A stretch of DNA of 14,700 nucleotides. Source: Frondihabitans sp. (GTDB lineage Bacteria > Actinomycetota > Actinomycetes > Actinomycetales > Microbacteriaceae). Numbering within the stretch: position 1 is the first letter of the stretch; every line of letters starts with the position of its first letter. A program made the position numbers and the translations under genes. Shown here in pieces: positions 6,630 to 13,509 of the stretch. The DNA lies in assembly GCA_025464735.1 (NCBI GenBank), contig JAODMX010000231.1, positions 1 through 14,700 on the forward strand, written 5' to 3'. The notes under the pieces are model-generated. The model did not search any database. It saw nothing but the letters and a program-made list of their open reading frames with translations, and was not told the DNA's origin.

Positions 6630-7334
6630 TCAGGCGTTCTCCGTGTGTGTCGGGCCGAGGGCAAAGTGGCTTCCGGACGGGTCGGCGAAGACGAGCGAGT
6701 CCGCGTCGACGACGGTGGCGCCCGCCTTTATCGCGGCTTCCACTTGCTCGGCGCTGTCACCGGAAGCACGGAAGCGAACGAGCCAGGGCGAACCGGCCCG
6801 TGCACTCAGAGAAGTGTTGTCTGGAACGACCTTCGCGACGACGCGGCCGTCGAGGTGAAAATGGTTGCCATCCTGCTCCCAGCCGAGGATCGAGTGCAGG
6901 AACGGCGCCTTGGATCCTGCGTCGTCGGTGCGTAGCTCCACGCCGGCGAGTGTGCCGGGCTCGTTGCCGGTCCACGTGCCGAGGTGGCTGTCGGGTTGCC
7001 ACAGCGACAGCGGCGCGCCCGTGGGATCGGCAATGACTGCGGCCGTTCCGAAGTCTCCGGCGGCTTGGGGTGCCTGCAGCAGCGTGCCACCGGCAGCGAG
7101 GGCCGCATGCACGGACCGGACCACGTCGTTCGTTTCCGCGTAAACGGTCCAGTAGGGCAGACCGGGCAGTTCGGCCGGGCCCAGCGCGGCCACGAGGTGA
7201 TCGTGCACGGACGCAAGGCGGTAGCCCTCGTCGTCCGGCGCTGCGACGGCCCACCCGAAGAGTGCTGTGTAGAAGGAGGCGCAGGCGTCGACGTCGCGGA
7301 CGCCGAGGTCGACCCAGCAGATGTCGCCGTTCAC
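6630..7334 (-). CDS. Two-domain VOC (glyoxalase/bleomycin resistance-like) protein
   Basis: A protein of about 234 residues containing two vicinal oxygen chelate repeats, resembling the CFP30B-like group of actinobacteria. Repeat 1 (about 1-115) starts NGDICWVDLGVRDVDACASF and ends IADPTGAPLSLWQP. Repeat 2 (about 125-230) begins GTLAGVELRTDDAGSKAPFL and ends FADPSGSHFALGP. The ADPxG turn near the end of each repeat is the family hallmark. The substrate is unknown. The start is chosen at GTG 7334, just before the conserved first strand. The frame is open further upstream, but that part is low-complexity and overlaps the tautomerase. It follows the tautomerase by 13 bases, so the two are co-transcribed and probably under the palindrome at 7808-7827. 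Confidence 0.85.
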   Translation of the reverse strand: MNGDICWVDLGVRDVDACASFYTALFGWAVAAPDDEGYRLASVHDHLVAALGPAELPGLPYWTVYAETNDVVRSVHAALAAGGTLLQAPQAAGDFGTAAVIADPTGAPLSLWQPDSHLGTWTGNEPGTLAGVELRTDDAGSKAPFLHSILGWEQDGNHFHLDGRVVAKVVPDNTSLSARAGSPWLVRFRASGDSAEQVEAAIKAGATVVDADSLVFADPSGSHFALGPTHTENA

Positions 7335-7347
7335 GCTGCGCCGACGC

Positions 7348-7785
7348 TCAGCGCGTTGCGGTCGACTGGGCTGCGGCGACGGTCGCGGCGATGAGTGCTT
7401 CACCGGTGTACGCACGGCCACCGACGCCCCAGGCGCCGTCCGGGGCATTGAGAATGTTGACCCAGATGTCGTCGCGGTCGTGGTCGGGGACGGTTAGGGC
7501 CGCCACGATATCCGTTGCCCGGACGATGAACTCGGCCCGAGTCGTCGGGTCGGGAAGACCGATGTTCGGCAGTTTCAACTCGACCATGACGACCGGCCGG
7601 TTGCTGCCGCCGGCGTAGATGTCTGCCGGATCCAGCAGATGCACGGTTCCCCCCACGAGCGCGGTGAAGAACGGGTTACCGGTGACGCCGCTCGTCTCGA
7701 TGAGCGCTGCGGTCAGTTCAGGCAGGACTTGGCGCTGGCCCTCGTCGGTGAGCGTGCCGCGCGGGGCGGTGACTGTGATGGGCAT
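7348..7785 (-). CDS. Tautomerase superfamily protein, double-length type
   Basis: A 145-residue protein beginning MPITVTAPRG. After Met removal the N-terminal proline would be the catalytic base of the 4-oxalocrotonate tautomerase superfamily. Length is about twice the 62-residue 4-OT monomer and similar to the fused two-unit members (cis-CaaD or MSAD types). The second half contains VVMVELKLPNIGL and DIWVNILNAPDGAWGVGG. Substrate not deducible. A strong GAGGAGA (complement of 7791-7797) lies five bases before ATG 7785. It is the first gene of a - strand pair with the VOC protein and is divergent from a TetR-type repressor gene, a typical repressor/target arrangement. Confidence 0.82.
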   Translation of the reverse strand: MPITVTAPRGTLTDEGQRQVLPELTAALIETSGVTGNPFFTALVGGTVHLLDPADIYAGGSNRPVVMVELKLPNIGLPDPTTRAEFIVRATDIVAALTVPDHDRDDIWVNILNAPDGAWGVGGRAYTGEALIAATVAAAQSTATR

Positions 7786-7807
7786 GGGGGTCTCCTCAAC
7801 TGGTCTT

Positions 7808-7827
7808 GCTAGTACGGACGTACTAGC
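7808..7827. promoter_or_regulatory. Perfect 20-bp palindromic operator between divergent tautomerase and TetR genes
   Basis: GCTAGTACGGACGTACTAGC has perfect 9-base arms (7808-7816 and 7819-7827) around GA. It lies 22 bases upstream of the tautomerase ATG and upstream of the TetR gene. Size and symmetry fit a dimeric TetR-family site, most simply autoregulation plus control of the tautomerase-VOC pair. I infer this from position and structure; no motif search was run. Confidence 0.8.
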
Positions 7828-7838
7828 GAGACCGACAT

Positions 7839-7844
7839 TAGAAT
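7839..7844 (+). promoter_or_regulatory. -10 element of the TetR repressor gene
   Basis: TAGAAT matches five of six bases of TATAAT. It lies 11 bases after the palindrome, so bound repressor would overlap the -35 area (7816-7821, a poor match itself). Transcription would start near 7851, which makes ATG 7848 unlikely and favours ATG 7878. Confidence 0.5.
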
Positions 7845-7877
7845 AGGATGAGTGTCCTAGTCAAGGAGGAGAAGTCC

Positions 7878-8468
7878 ATGGCGGGAGAAACCCGGAGCCG
7901 GATGGTCGATGCCGCGGTGGTTTCCCTGCAGCGGGATGGTCTGGCCGGAATGTCCTTCACTGACGTGCTGGCGGCCAGTGGCGCGGCACGTGGCGCGATT
8001 TACCATCACTTCCCGGGCGGCAAGAACGAACTCGCCGCCGAGGCCACCCGTCGAAACGGTGACCAGGTTCGTGCCGCTCTTGCCGCCCTCCCCGACGGAA
8101 GCCCGAGCGACGTGGTCGACGCGTTCCTCGTCGCGATCCGTCCTGTCCTGGCGGTGAGTGCCGCTGGCGGCGGATGCGCGGTTGCGGCCGTCACGGTAGG
8201 CGTGAGCGGCACCAATCACGAGCTGCTCGACATCGCCCACGACACCTTCGATACCTGGGAAAGCGTGTTGGCCGATCGCCTGAACACCGCCGGTCTGGGG
8301 CGGTCTGACGCCCAGGACCTGGCAACAACCCTGCTTGCCCTGCTCGAGGGTGCGCATGTCCTGTGCCGTGCTGCCGGGAGCCTGGAGCCCCTTGACAGAG
8401 TCGTGCGGTCAGCGGCCCGCCTCGGATCCGGCCTTGGTGGCGCCCGACCGCACGGTGAAGGCGTCTAG
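7878..8468 (+). CDS. TetR-family transcriptional repressor, LmrA/YxaF-like
   Basis: A 196-residue DNA-binding regulator. Residues 4-50 form the N-terminal domain: TRSRMVDAAVVSLQRDGLAG, then the helix-turn-helix FTDVLAASGAARGAIYHHFP at about 27-46 followed by GGKNELAAEA. The phrase GAxRGAIYHHFPGGKxELA is typical of the LmrA/YxaF branch, whose members often repress a neighbouring enzyme or efflux gene and respond to small aromatic ligands. The C-terminal domain (about 60-190) is Ala/Leu-rich and would hold the ligand pocket. AAGGAGG at 7863-7869 lies eight bases before ATG 7878, and the predicted transcription start falls after the in-frame ATG 7848, so the shorter form is preferred. Likely targets are its own gene and the divergent tautomerase-VOC pair. 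Confidence 0.92.
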   Translation: MAGETRSRMVDAAVVSLQRDGLAGMSFTDVLAASGAARGAIYHHFPGGKNELAAEATRRNGDQVRAALAALPDGSPSDVVDAFLVAIRPVLAVSAAGGGCAVAAVTVGVSGTNHELLDIAHDTFDTWESVLADRLNTAGLGRSDAQDLATTLLALLEGAHVLCRAAGSLEPLDRVVRSAARLGSGLGGARPHGEGV

Positions 8469-8591
8469 GACTTCGTGCGCTGACACGGGGCCGCTGTCGT
8501 CGCGGTCTGACGATTGGCGTCTGAGAGACACGACGTGTCCGGATGGGGACAAGCGTGAGCATCGGGCTCGCCTACGCTCTTTCTTGGCTAG

Positions 8592-8610
8592 TTTGGTTAG
8601 CCTTACCTAA
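8592..8610 (+). promoter_or_regulatory. DtxR/IdeR iron box upstream of the siderophore-binding protein gene
   Basis: TTTGGTTAGCCTTACCTAA matches the DtxR/IdeR consensus TWAGGTWAGSCTWACCTWA at all but one position (T for A at position 3). A promoter can be drawn through it: TTGGCT (8584-8589), 16 bases, CCTAAT (8606-8611), so the bound Fe(II)-regulator would cover the -10. Together with the function of the downstream gene this makes iron-responsive repression very likely. Confidence 0.85.
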
Positions 8611-8642
8611 TTTCGCAGCTCTCGAAGGAGCATCCCCGCCTC

Positions 8643-9605
8643 ATGCCATTGCCGATCTCTGTCACCCGCCGCGTCGCTGCCGTCGCCCTCGTCACCGCGG
8701 CGGCCCTCGCGCTCGCCGGATGTGCCACCCCGACGTCGGCCTCACCCGGTACCCACGCCACGGCTCACTCAACAGTGGTCGACACGCTGTACGGCAAGGT
8801 GACAGTGCCCGCGAATCCGAAGCGGATCGTCGCCCTCGATTTCCCCGAGGCGACCGCGTTGGCGGATCTCGGGATCAAGCCGGTCGGGATCGGCAGCTAC
8901 ATCCCGGCGTTGCCCGCGTACACGACGTTCTTCAAGGGCGTACCGAACGTCACAGACAGTGCCGGAGATCCGGCGCTGGAGAAGATCGCCGCTCAGAAGC
9001 CCGACCTGATCCTGGACGACGAGTTCACGACCGACGTCGCGAAGAACAAGGCGCGATACGAGCAGCTCAGCGCGATCGCCCCCACCGTCGTCCTCACCTG
9101 GACCGAAGCGGCTGGCAGCTGGCAGGAGGACGCGGCCGGAACCGCCCAGGCAGTCGGCAAAGTCGCCCAGATGAACACCCTCACGAAGCAGTACGAGGCA
9201 AAGGCAGCGGGCATCAAGAAGACCTACGCCTCGGTGCTCTCCTCGCACACCGTGGATCTCGTCAGCGGGGATGCGGATAGTTGGTACCTGTACGGCGCGA
9301 GTTCGTCGCACGGCAAGGTGTTGGCTGCGGCAGGCGCGCACTTCGCGGCCGCGGCCGGTCAGAAGGACAGCTTCGTCCAGTACTCACCTGAGAGGTATGG
9401 CCTCCTGAGTCACAGTGACCTGCTCCTTGTCGAGGCGACCAGCGGGATCACCGCGAAGTCCGTGATGTCCGATCCGGTGTTTGCCAGCCTGCCCACCGCG
9501 AAAAACGGTGACGTGTTCACCACCCCGTACTTCTTCCCCAGCAGCTACCGGATGGCCGACGCCCTCCTCGATGACTTCGCCAGGGCTCTCAAGAAGGTCA
9601 AGTGA
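8643..9605 (+). CDS. Iron-siderophore ABC transporter substrate-binding lipoprotein (FecB/FepB-like)
   Basis: A 320-residue periplasmic-binding-protein-like receptor for ferric siderophores, anchored to the outer face of the membrane. Signal: MPLPISVTRR, hydrophobic 11-24, lipobox LAGC with lipid Cys27. The mature domain shows the class III binding-protein pattern: the first strand phrase PKRIVALDFPEATALADLG, then KIAAQKPDLILDDEF, and near the end SDLLLVEA. GAAGGAG ends 12 bases before ATG 8643, a rather long spacing, but no better start is seen. The iron box just upstream supports the call. No permease or ATPase gene is adjacent, so it must use components encoded elsewhere. It ends 31 bases from the converging hydrolase gene with no obvious terminator between them. 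Confidence 0.93.
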   Translation: MPLPISVTRRVAAVALVTAAALALAGCATPTSASPGTHATAHSTVVDTLYGKVTVPANPKRIVALDFPEATALADLGIKPVGIGSYIPALPAYTTFFKGVPNVTDSAGDPALEKIAAQKPDLILDDEFTTDVAKNKARYEQLSAIAPTVVLTWTEAAGSWQEDAAGTAQAVGKVAQMNTLTKQYEAKAAGIKKTYASVLSSHTVDLVSGDADSWYLYGASSSHGKVLAAAGAHFAAAAGQKDSFVQYSPERYGLLSHSDLLLVEATSGITAKSVMSDPVFASLPTAKNGDVFTTPYFFPSSYRMADALLDDFARALKKVK

Positions 9606-9636
9606 TGATCGCCCCGGATCCGTGGCTGACAAGGCC

Positions 9637-10536
9637 CTATCGCAGAGTCAAGACATCTAGGGCGGCCTGACCGAAGAGCGTCGGCGCCTCCTGCGGGGTG
9701 TTGTGCCCGACCCCTTCGAGCGCCCTGTATTCATAAGGGCCGGTGAACAGCGCGGCATCATCGTTGGCGGAGCCACCGACGATCCCGTCGGCCAAGCCGT
9801 CGAGGACGATCGTTGGCACGGCGATCGACGGTTGCGCACGGATTCTTGCCTCGAGGTCGTCGTACTGGGGATCGCCGGCGACCGCGCCGTAGCGGTGCCG
9901 GTACGAGTGGATCACGACGTCGACGAAGTCGGGGTTGTGAAGGCTCGGGCGCGAGGCAGCGAATTCTGTCGCGGCCGCGCGCCACGTTGGCGACCACGTT
10001 CGCCAGAGCAACTCGCACAGGTCGTCCCGATTTCGCTCGAGGCCGAGCCGTCCGCGTTCCGTGTGGAAGTAGTACTGATACCAGAGCGCGGCTTCCTCCT
10101 GGGGAGGTGCCGGCTCGGCCGAGGTCGCGATGTTCTGGATGTTGTAACCATCGACGGAGACGAGCCCGTCTACCCGGTGCGGGAACAATGCGGCTGCGAT
10201 GCACGCGGCGCGGCCGCCCCAGTCGTACCCCGCGACGACCGCCTGCTGAATGCCAAGGGCATCCATGAGGTCGATCAGGTCCTGAGCGAGCGCGGCCTGC
10301 TGCCCCGATCGGATGGCTGATTCATTCACGAAGCGGGTCGGACCGAAGCCTCGCAGGTAGGGCACCACGACGCGCAAACCCTGTGTCGCGAGCATCGGGA
10401 CCACGTCGTCGAACGCGCGCACGTCGTACGGGAATCCGTGAAGAAGGATGACCGTCTGCTGCTCGTCGGAGTTCACGGTCTCGTACGCGATGTTCAGGGT
10501 CGGCGTGCGGGCGAATCGGACCGCTGCATCGTTCAT
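9637..10536 (-). CDS. Alpha/beta hydrolase, epoxide hydrolase-like (Asp nucleophile)
   Basis: A 299-residue alpha/beta hydrolase. The oxyanion-hole phrase HGFPYD is at 33-38. The nucleophile elbow is GYDWGG at 103-108 with Asp105, the feature that separates epoxide hydrolases and haloalkane dehalogenases from serine esterases. The acid is probably Asp250 (in LADGIVGG) and the base His278 (in VGHNTP). The cap contains LWYQYYFHTERGRLGL at about 151-166, whose tyrosines could activate an epoxide oxygen. The most likely reaction is hydrolysis of an epoxide to a diol, with dehalogenation as the alternative; the natural substrate is unknown. ATG 10536 is preceded by an AGGA. The gene is divergent from the exported protein gene at 10727. 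Confidence 0.88.
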   Translation of the reverse strand: MNDAAVRFARTPTLNIAYETVNSDEQQTVILLHGFPYDVRAFDDVVPMLATQGLRVVVPYLRGFGPTRFVNESAIRSGQQAALAQDLIDLMDALGIQQAVVAGYDWGGRAACIAAALFPHRVDGLVSVDGYNIQNIATSAEPAPPQEEAALWYQYYFHTERGRLGLERNRDDLCELLWRTWSPTWRAAATEFAASRPSLHNPDFVDVVIHSYRHRYGAVAGDPQYDDLEARIRAQPSIAVPTIVLDGLADGIVGGSANDDAALFTGPYEYRALEGVGHNTPQEAPTLFGQAALDVLTLR

Positions 10537-10726
10537 GGATCCATCCTGGTGGACACTCCGGGTAGAGGCCCGATCGGCTCAACGGCGTGACGTCGGCTTG
10601 TGTCCCCCTTTATGCCGACTGTGTGTCGGCGCCGGGTCTGCTTATCTGAGCGTTGGGCGCGATCTTTTGGACGCGCCAGACTCGCTGGTCGACTCGTCGC
10701 AGCAGCCACACGGGGGGAATTCGAAA
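10537..10726. other. Divergent intergenic region with two inverted repeats
   Basis: This 190-base gap separates the divergent hydrolase and exported-protein genes and must hold both promoters, though I find no convincing -35/-10 pair. It contains GCCGAC (10614-10619) with GTCGGC (10625-10630), spacer 5, and GGCGCG (10656-10661) with CGCGCC (10672-10677), loop 10. A further GTCGGC at 10592-10597 could pair with the same GCCGAC instead, giving two mutually exclusive folds. These could be operator half-sites or 5' leader structures. GGGGGGAA at 10712-10719 is the probable ribosome binding site for ATG 10727. Confidence 0.45.
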
Positions 10727-11962
10727 ATGAAACGAGCAGTACGTGGCGTGAGCGCGGGGGCCGTTGTTGCGGCTATTGTCGCGGCCACCATTGTCGCCGC
10801 GCCGGCCAACGCAGTGACCCTGTCGAGTGGTGGCGCATTCGGTGACGTGCCACTCAGCTCGGGCACTGGCCTGTTCGGCGGTGTGGCCACCGATGGCGCG
10901 ACACCCGCAGCCGGCGCGGTCGTCGTTCTCTTCGGCGTTCCCGAAACGACGTCTGCTGCCCCGACTCCAGGAACTCCGGTCCCGATCGTTCGAGCCATCG
11001 CGTCATCCACGGGCGCGTGGGACCTCGCCGTCCCGGACGGCACGGACCTGACCCCGTACATGGATGGGACGAACGCCAACTTCCAGATCACACAATTCGA
11101 CGCCACAGGCTCGGATTCCTATTTCGCCAGCGCCACCGAGGGGTCCACGACGTCGACCACGACGTCGGCAAGCAAGCAGGCGCGCGATCTCGCTGCGACC
11201 TCGAGTGGGAACATGGCGCTGACCACGACCGCGACCGCCAGCATTCATTTGAACTCGGACGAAGCTCCCGCCGCCGCGCCAGTTTCCGCAGCGCGCACTG
11301 TCCGGCCGGATGACGACCCGACGAAGGAAGTCTGTACGGACGGCAACCTCACCGGCTACAACAACACTCCCGTGCAGATCGCCGTCAGTTACAGCGAGGG
11401 CACCGGAGCGTACTTCCTGTTGTCCTACAGCAGCGGCTCTTCGAGTTCGCTCGGCGTCGCCGAGTCCGGCTCGGGCGATGCCGGCAGCTTCTCGGCCTCG
11501 GGGACCATGACCAAGTCGAGCAATTCCACTCAGGTCTTCCCAGCGATGAACAACGTACTGAACCGGGGATACGTGACCTACTTCACCTACAAGAAGTTCA
11601 AGCAGACCTGCACGATCACGTCGGCCCAGAGCTCCCAAACGTACGTCGAGTGGTTCGTCGAGCCGGACTACTGGGATGGCGGTGCCTCGACGCACTCGGT
11701 TGCGGGGATCTCGACCAGCAAGTGCGTCCCCGAGCCAAGGACGGCCTTGTACCAGACGAACCACAGCGTGGCGTCGACCTTCGCAGCTGGCGTCAGTCTC
11801 GCCGGCCCGATCGGGATCAACCTGACCGCCACGACGGGGTACAACGCCGACACCTCCTTTGATGTCGGGTTCCCTAGCAGCGGTCACCCGCTCTGCGGTC
11901 TCGACGACTATCCGTCTGGGACTCCTCGTTCTCTTCAAATCCACGCCACGGTCGTTCCGTGA
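10727..11962 (+). CDS. Secreted protein of unknown function with N-terminal CarboxypepD-reg/CnaB-like segment
   Basis: A 411-residue exported protein I cannot assign to a family. A Sec signal peptide is clear: basic MKRAVRG, a hydrophobic stretch of Ala/Val/Ile, and cleavage after ANA (residue 29). Residues about 45-130 (LFGGVATDGATPAAGAVVVL, then STGAWDLAVPDGTDLTPYM) look like an Ig-type CarboxypepD-regulatory or CnaB fold. A Ser/Thr/Ala-rich linker spans 135-195. The C-terminal region (about 200-411) is rich in Ser, Thr, Tyr and predicted beta strand, with exactly four cysteines (203, 295, 333, 390), enough for two disulfides outside the cell. There is no LPXTG motif or C-terminal membrane helix, so it is secreted or held by other contacts. 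The open frame extends to 10448, but ATG 10727 gives the signal. Its stop overlaps the next gene's GTG. Confidence 0.85.
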   Translation: MKRAVRGVSAGAVVAAIVAATIVAAPANAVTLSSGGAFGDVPLSSGTGLFGGVATDGATPAAGAVVVLFGVPETTSAAPTPGTPVPIVRAIASSTGAWDLAVPDGTDLTPYMDGTNANFQITQFDATGSDSYFASATEGSTTSTTTSASKQARDLAATSSGNMALTTTATASIHLNSDEAPAAAPVSAARTVRPDDDPTKEVCTDGNLTGYNNTPVQIAVSYSEGTGAYFLLSYSSGSSSSLGVAESGSGDAGSFSASGTMTKSSNSTQVFPAMNNVLNRGYVTYFTYKKFKQTCTITSAQSSQTYVEWFVEPDYWDGGASTHSVAGISTSKCVPEPRTALYQTNHSVASTFAAGVSLAGPIGINLTATTGYNADTSFDVGFPSSGHPLCGLDDYPSGTPRSLQIHATVVP

Positions 11963-12555
11963 GGAGCGGCCGCTGGTTCCTCGCAGCAGCAGCCACGGTG
12001 GCCCTTTCGCTCGCGCTCAGCGGGTGCAGCCTGGCCCACCCCGCCCTGATCGAGAATGGGGACCCGTCCGGTGAGGGGTTGTACGGCGCGTCAGCGGCAG
12101 ACTGGCGGAATATCCAGGGGAGGGTCACCGAATTCGGGCTCGACTACCTTGTCCTTCGCCACCCGGGGGACACCCCCCGGGTGACCTCCGTGACTCTCGA
12201 CGGCGTCCATGGGAACCTGAAAATCGTGAGAGCCCTTTTCGTGCCCTTCGGTGGTATCGGTGGCGGGTGGGCTTGGAACAATCCGATCTGGAAAACCGGT
12301 CTGCCGGACTGGTCCGGGCGAGTGAATGTCCCCGGTACTCTCCACTACGAGAAAGAAAACGCCGCAGAAGCGGCCAAGGCCGGTTCCGGTCGTAGTGGCA
12401 GGTGGCAAGTCGTCGTCGGCGTGCGAACCTCCGGCCAGGGTGGCACCGCGAAGCGTGTCATCATCCACTACACCGAAGGCGGCCACTCCTTCGAACTCAC
12501 CGGAATCGACTCAATGAGCCTGGTTCGACACGCAGACCAAGCGCTCATCCACTAA
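11959..12555 (+). CDS. Lipoprotein of unknown function
   Basis: A 198-residue lipoprotein that I do not recognise. Basic start MRSGR, hydrophobic 7-19, lipobox LSGC with lipid Cys23 the only cysteine. The mature part has GGIGGGWAWNNPIWKTGLPD in the middle, and the C-terminal half alternates short beta-like strands (WQVVVGVRTSG, AKRVIIHYTEGGHSFELTG). This suggests a compact single beta-sandwich domain. The start is GTG 11959, overlapping the TGA of the secreted protein gene (GTGA 11959-11962), so translation is coupled. Coupling and shared export suggest that the two proteins act together at the cell surface; that is inference. No enzyme motif is visible. Confidence 0.82.
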   Translation: MRSGRWFLAAAATVALSLALSGCSLAHPALIENGDPSGEGLYGASAADWRNIQGRVTEFGLDYLVLRHPGDTPRVTSVTLDGVHGNLKIVRALFVPFGGIGGGWAWNNPIWKTGLPDWSGRVNVPGTLHYEKENAAEAAKAGSGRSGRWQVVVGVRTSGQGGTAKRVIIHYTEGGHSFELTGIDSMSLVRHADQALIH

Positions 12556-12728
12556 CCCGACCCCTCTCCTGACACTCGTGCCCGCACCCCGCGACCACCG
12601 TGCCGCGCGACTCCACGACTCGCCACTCACGTTTGCGCGGGCGCGCCATTCGTGGAGTCGTGCGAATCCGCCCTACCGGGCGACTCCGCCCCGTCGCGCA
12701 AGAACACGACACGCCCGGGAACACGCGC
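12556..12728. other. Convergent intergenic region containing a long hairpin
   Basis: This 173-base gap lies between the lipoprotein stop (+ strand) and the racemase stop (- strand). It is very C/G-rich. Its + strand frames give Arg/Pro/Ala-rich translations without domain character, so I call no gene here. The only clear structure is the inverted repeat listed separately. Confidence 0.7.
12604..12664. repeat. Long imperfect inverted repeat (15-base arms) in convergent gap
   Basis: Left arm CGCGCGACTCCACGA (12604-12618) pairs with right arm TCGTGGAGTCGTGCG (12650-12664). Fourteen of 15 positions are Watson-Crick and the remaining one is G-T in one strand. The 31-base loop contains a further palindrome, GGCGCGCC. 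Its place between converging genes fits a bidirectional transcription terminator, but the loop is large and no T-run follows. An intergenic palindromic repeat of a genome-wide family is the other possibility. Confidence 0.65.
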
Positions 12729-13475
12729 CTAGCGAGCTACCGCGACGCCGAGCTCGAACGGCGCCAGCATCCCCGCCATCACCTTTGCCGGCGGCGGCGC
12801 GTACTCGCCGCGCTTGCCCGTGGCGAGCCGCAGGCGCACGAGCGACTCGGCCAGGACGGTAGCCGCCGAGACCCCGTCGACGACCGGAGCCCCGATCTCG
12901 TCCGAGACCCAGTGGCAGAAGTCGGCCATACCGGCGCAGCCCAGCACGACCGCGTCGGCGCCCGTGTCGAGCACGCGACGGCACTCTTCGACGACGATGC
13001 TCCGGGCATCGGAGGCGGGGTCGTCCAGCGCGAGCACCGGGATCTCGCACGCCCGAATGTCGACGCACACGTCGCCGAACCCGTACCGCTGCACGAGCTC
13101 CCGAGCCCGACCGGTGGTGCGGCCCAGCGTCGTCACGATGCCGAAGGTGCGGCCGAGCATCGCGGCGGCGTGCATGGCGGCCTCGGCGATCCCCAGTACA
13201 GGCCCGCGGGCGATCTCTCTCGCCGCGTCCAGCCCTGGGTCCCCGAAGCACGCCAGTACGTACGCATCCACGCCATCCTGCTCGCCGAGCAGCACCTGCT
13301 CGAGGATCCCCGGCACCGCCAGGGCCTCCTCGTAGTGGCTCTCGATCGACGCCGGCCCCATGCTCGGGCTGACAGCTTCGACCAGGGTGAGCGGCCCCGC
13401 CGCCTCGCTCGCGCAGCGGCCGATCGATTCGGTCATGCTCAGCGTGGTGTTGGGATTGATGACGCGGATGCGCAC
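12729..13475 (-). CDS. Asp/Glu/hydantoin racemase family protein
   Basis: A 248-residue cytoplasmic enzyme of the Asp/Glu racemase superfamily, hydantoin racemase branch. It starts MRIRVINPNTT, the characteristic first strand and phosphate/carboxylate-binding loop. The two catalytic cysteines are both present: Cys76 in LACFGDPGL and Cys180 in LGCAGMAD. They would remove and return the alpha proton of a 5-substituted hydantoin from opposite faces. GTG 13475 is chosen because the open frame above it is Ser/Arg-rich, unlike the family. An AGGA lies just upstream. It follows the NCS1 transporter by 34 bases on the same strand, so they form an operon. A transporter-racemase pair suggests hydantoin or allantoin use, though no hydantoinase or allantoinase is in view. 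Other family members act on different substrates (for example maleate isomerase), so substrate is uncertain. Confidence 0.88.
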   Translation of the reverse strand: MRIRVINPNTTLSMTESIGRCASEAAGPLTLVEAVSPSMGPASIESHYEEALAVPGILEQVLLGEQDGVDAYVLACFGDPGLDAAREIARGPVLGIAEAAMHAAAMLGRTFGIVTTLGRTTGRARELVQRYGFGDVCVDIRACEIPVLALDDPASDARSIVVEECRRVLDTGADAVVLGCAGMADFCHWVSDEIGAPVVDGVSAATVLAESLVRLRLATGKRGEYAPPPAKVMAGMLAPFELGVAVAR

Positions 13476-13509
13476 GGTCCTGCTCTCTTTCTGGGGATCC
13501 TGCGCCTGT

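Noticed and set aside
9606..9636. Terminator between the siderophore receptor and hydrolase genes
   Set aside because: The only symmetry is a short palindrome around CCGGATCCG, with no loop and no T-run, which is too little to call.
10448..10726. 93-codon upstream extension of the secreted protein
   Set aside because: It would overlap the divergent hydrolase gene and hide the signal peptide. ATG 10727 with GGGGGGAA upstream gives a normal Sec signal.
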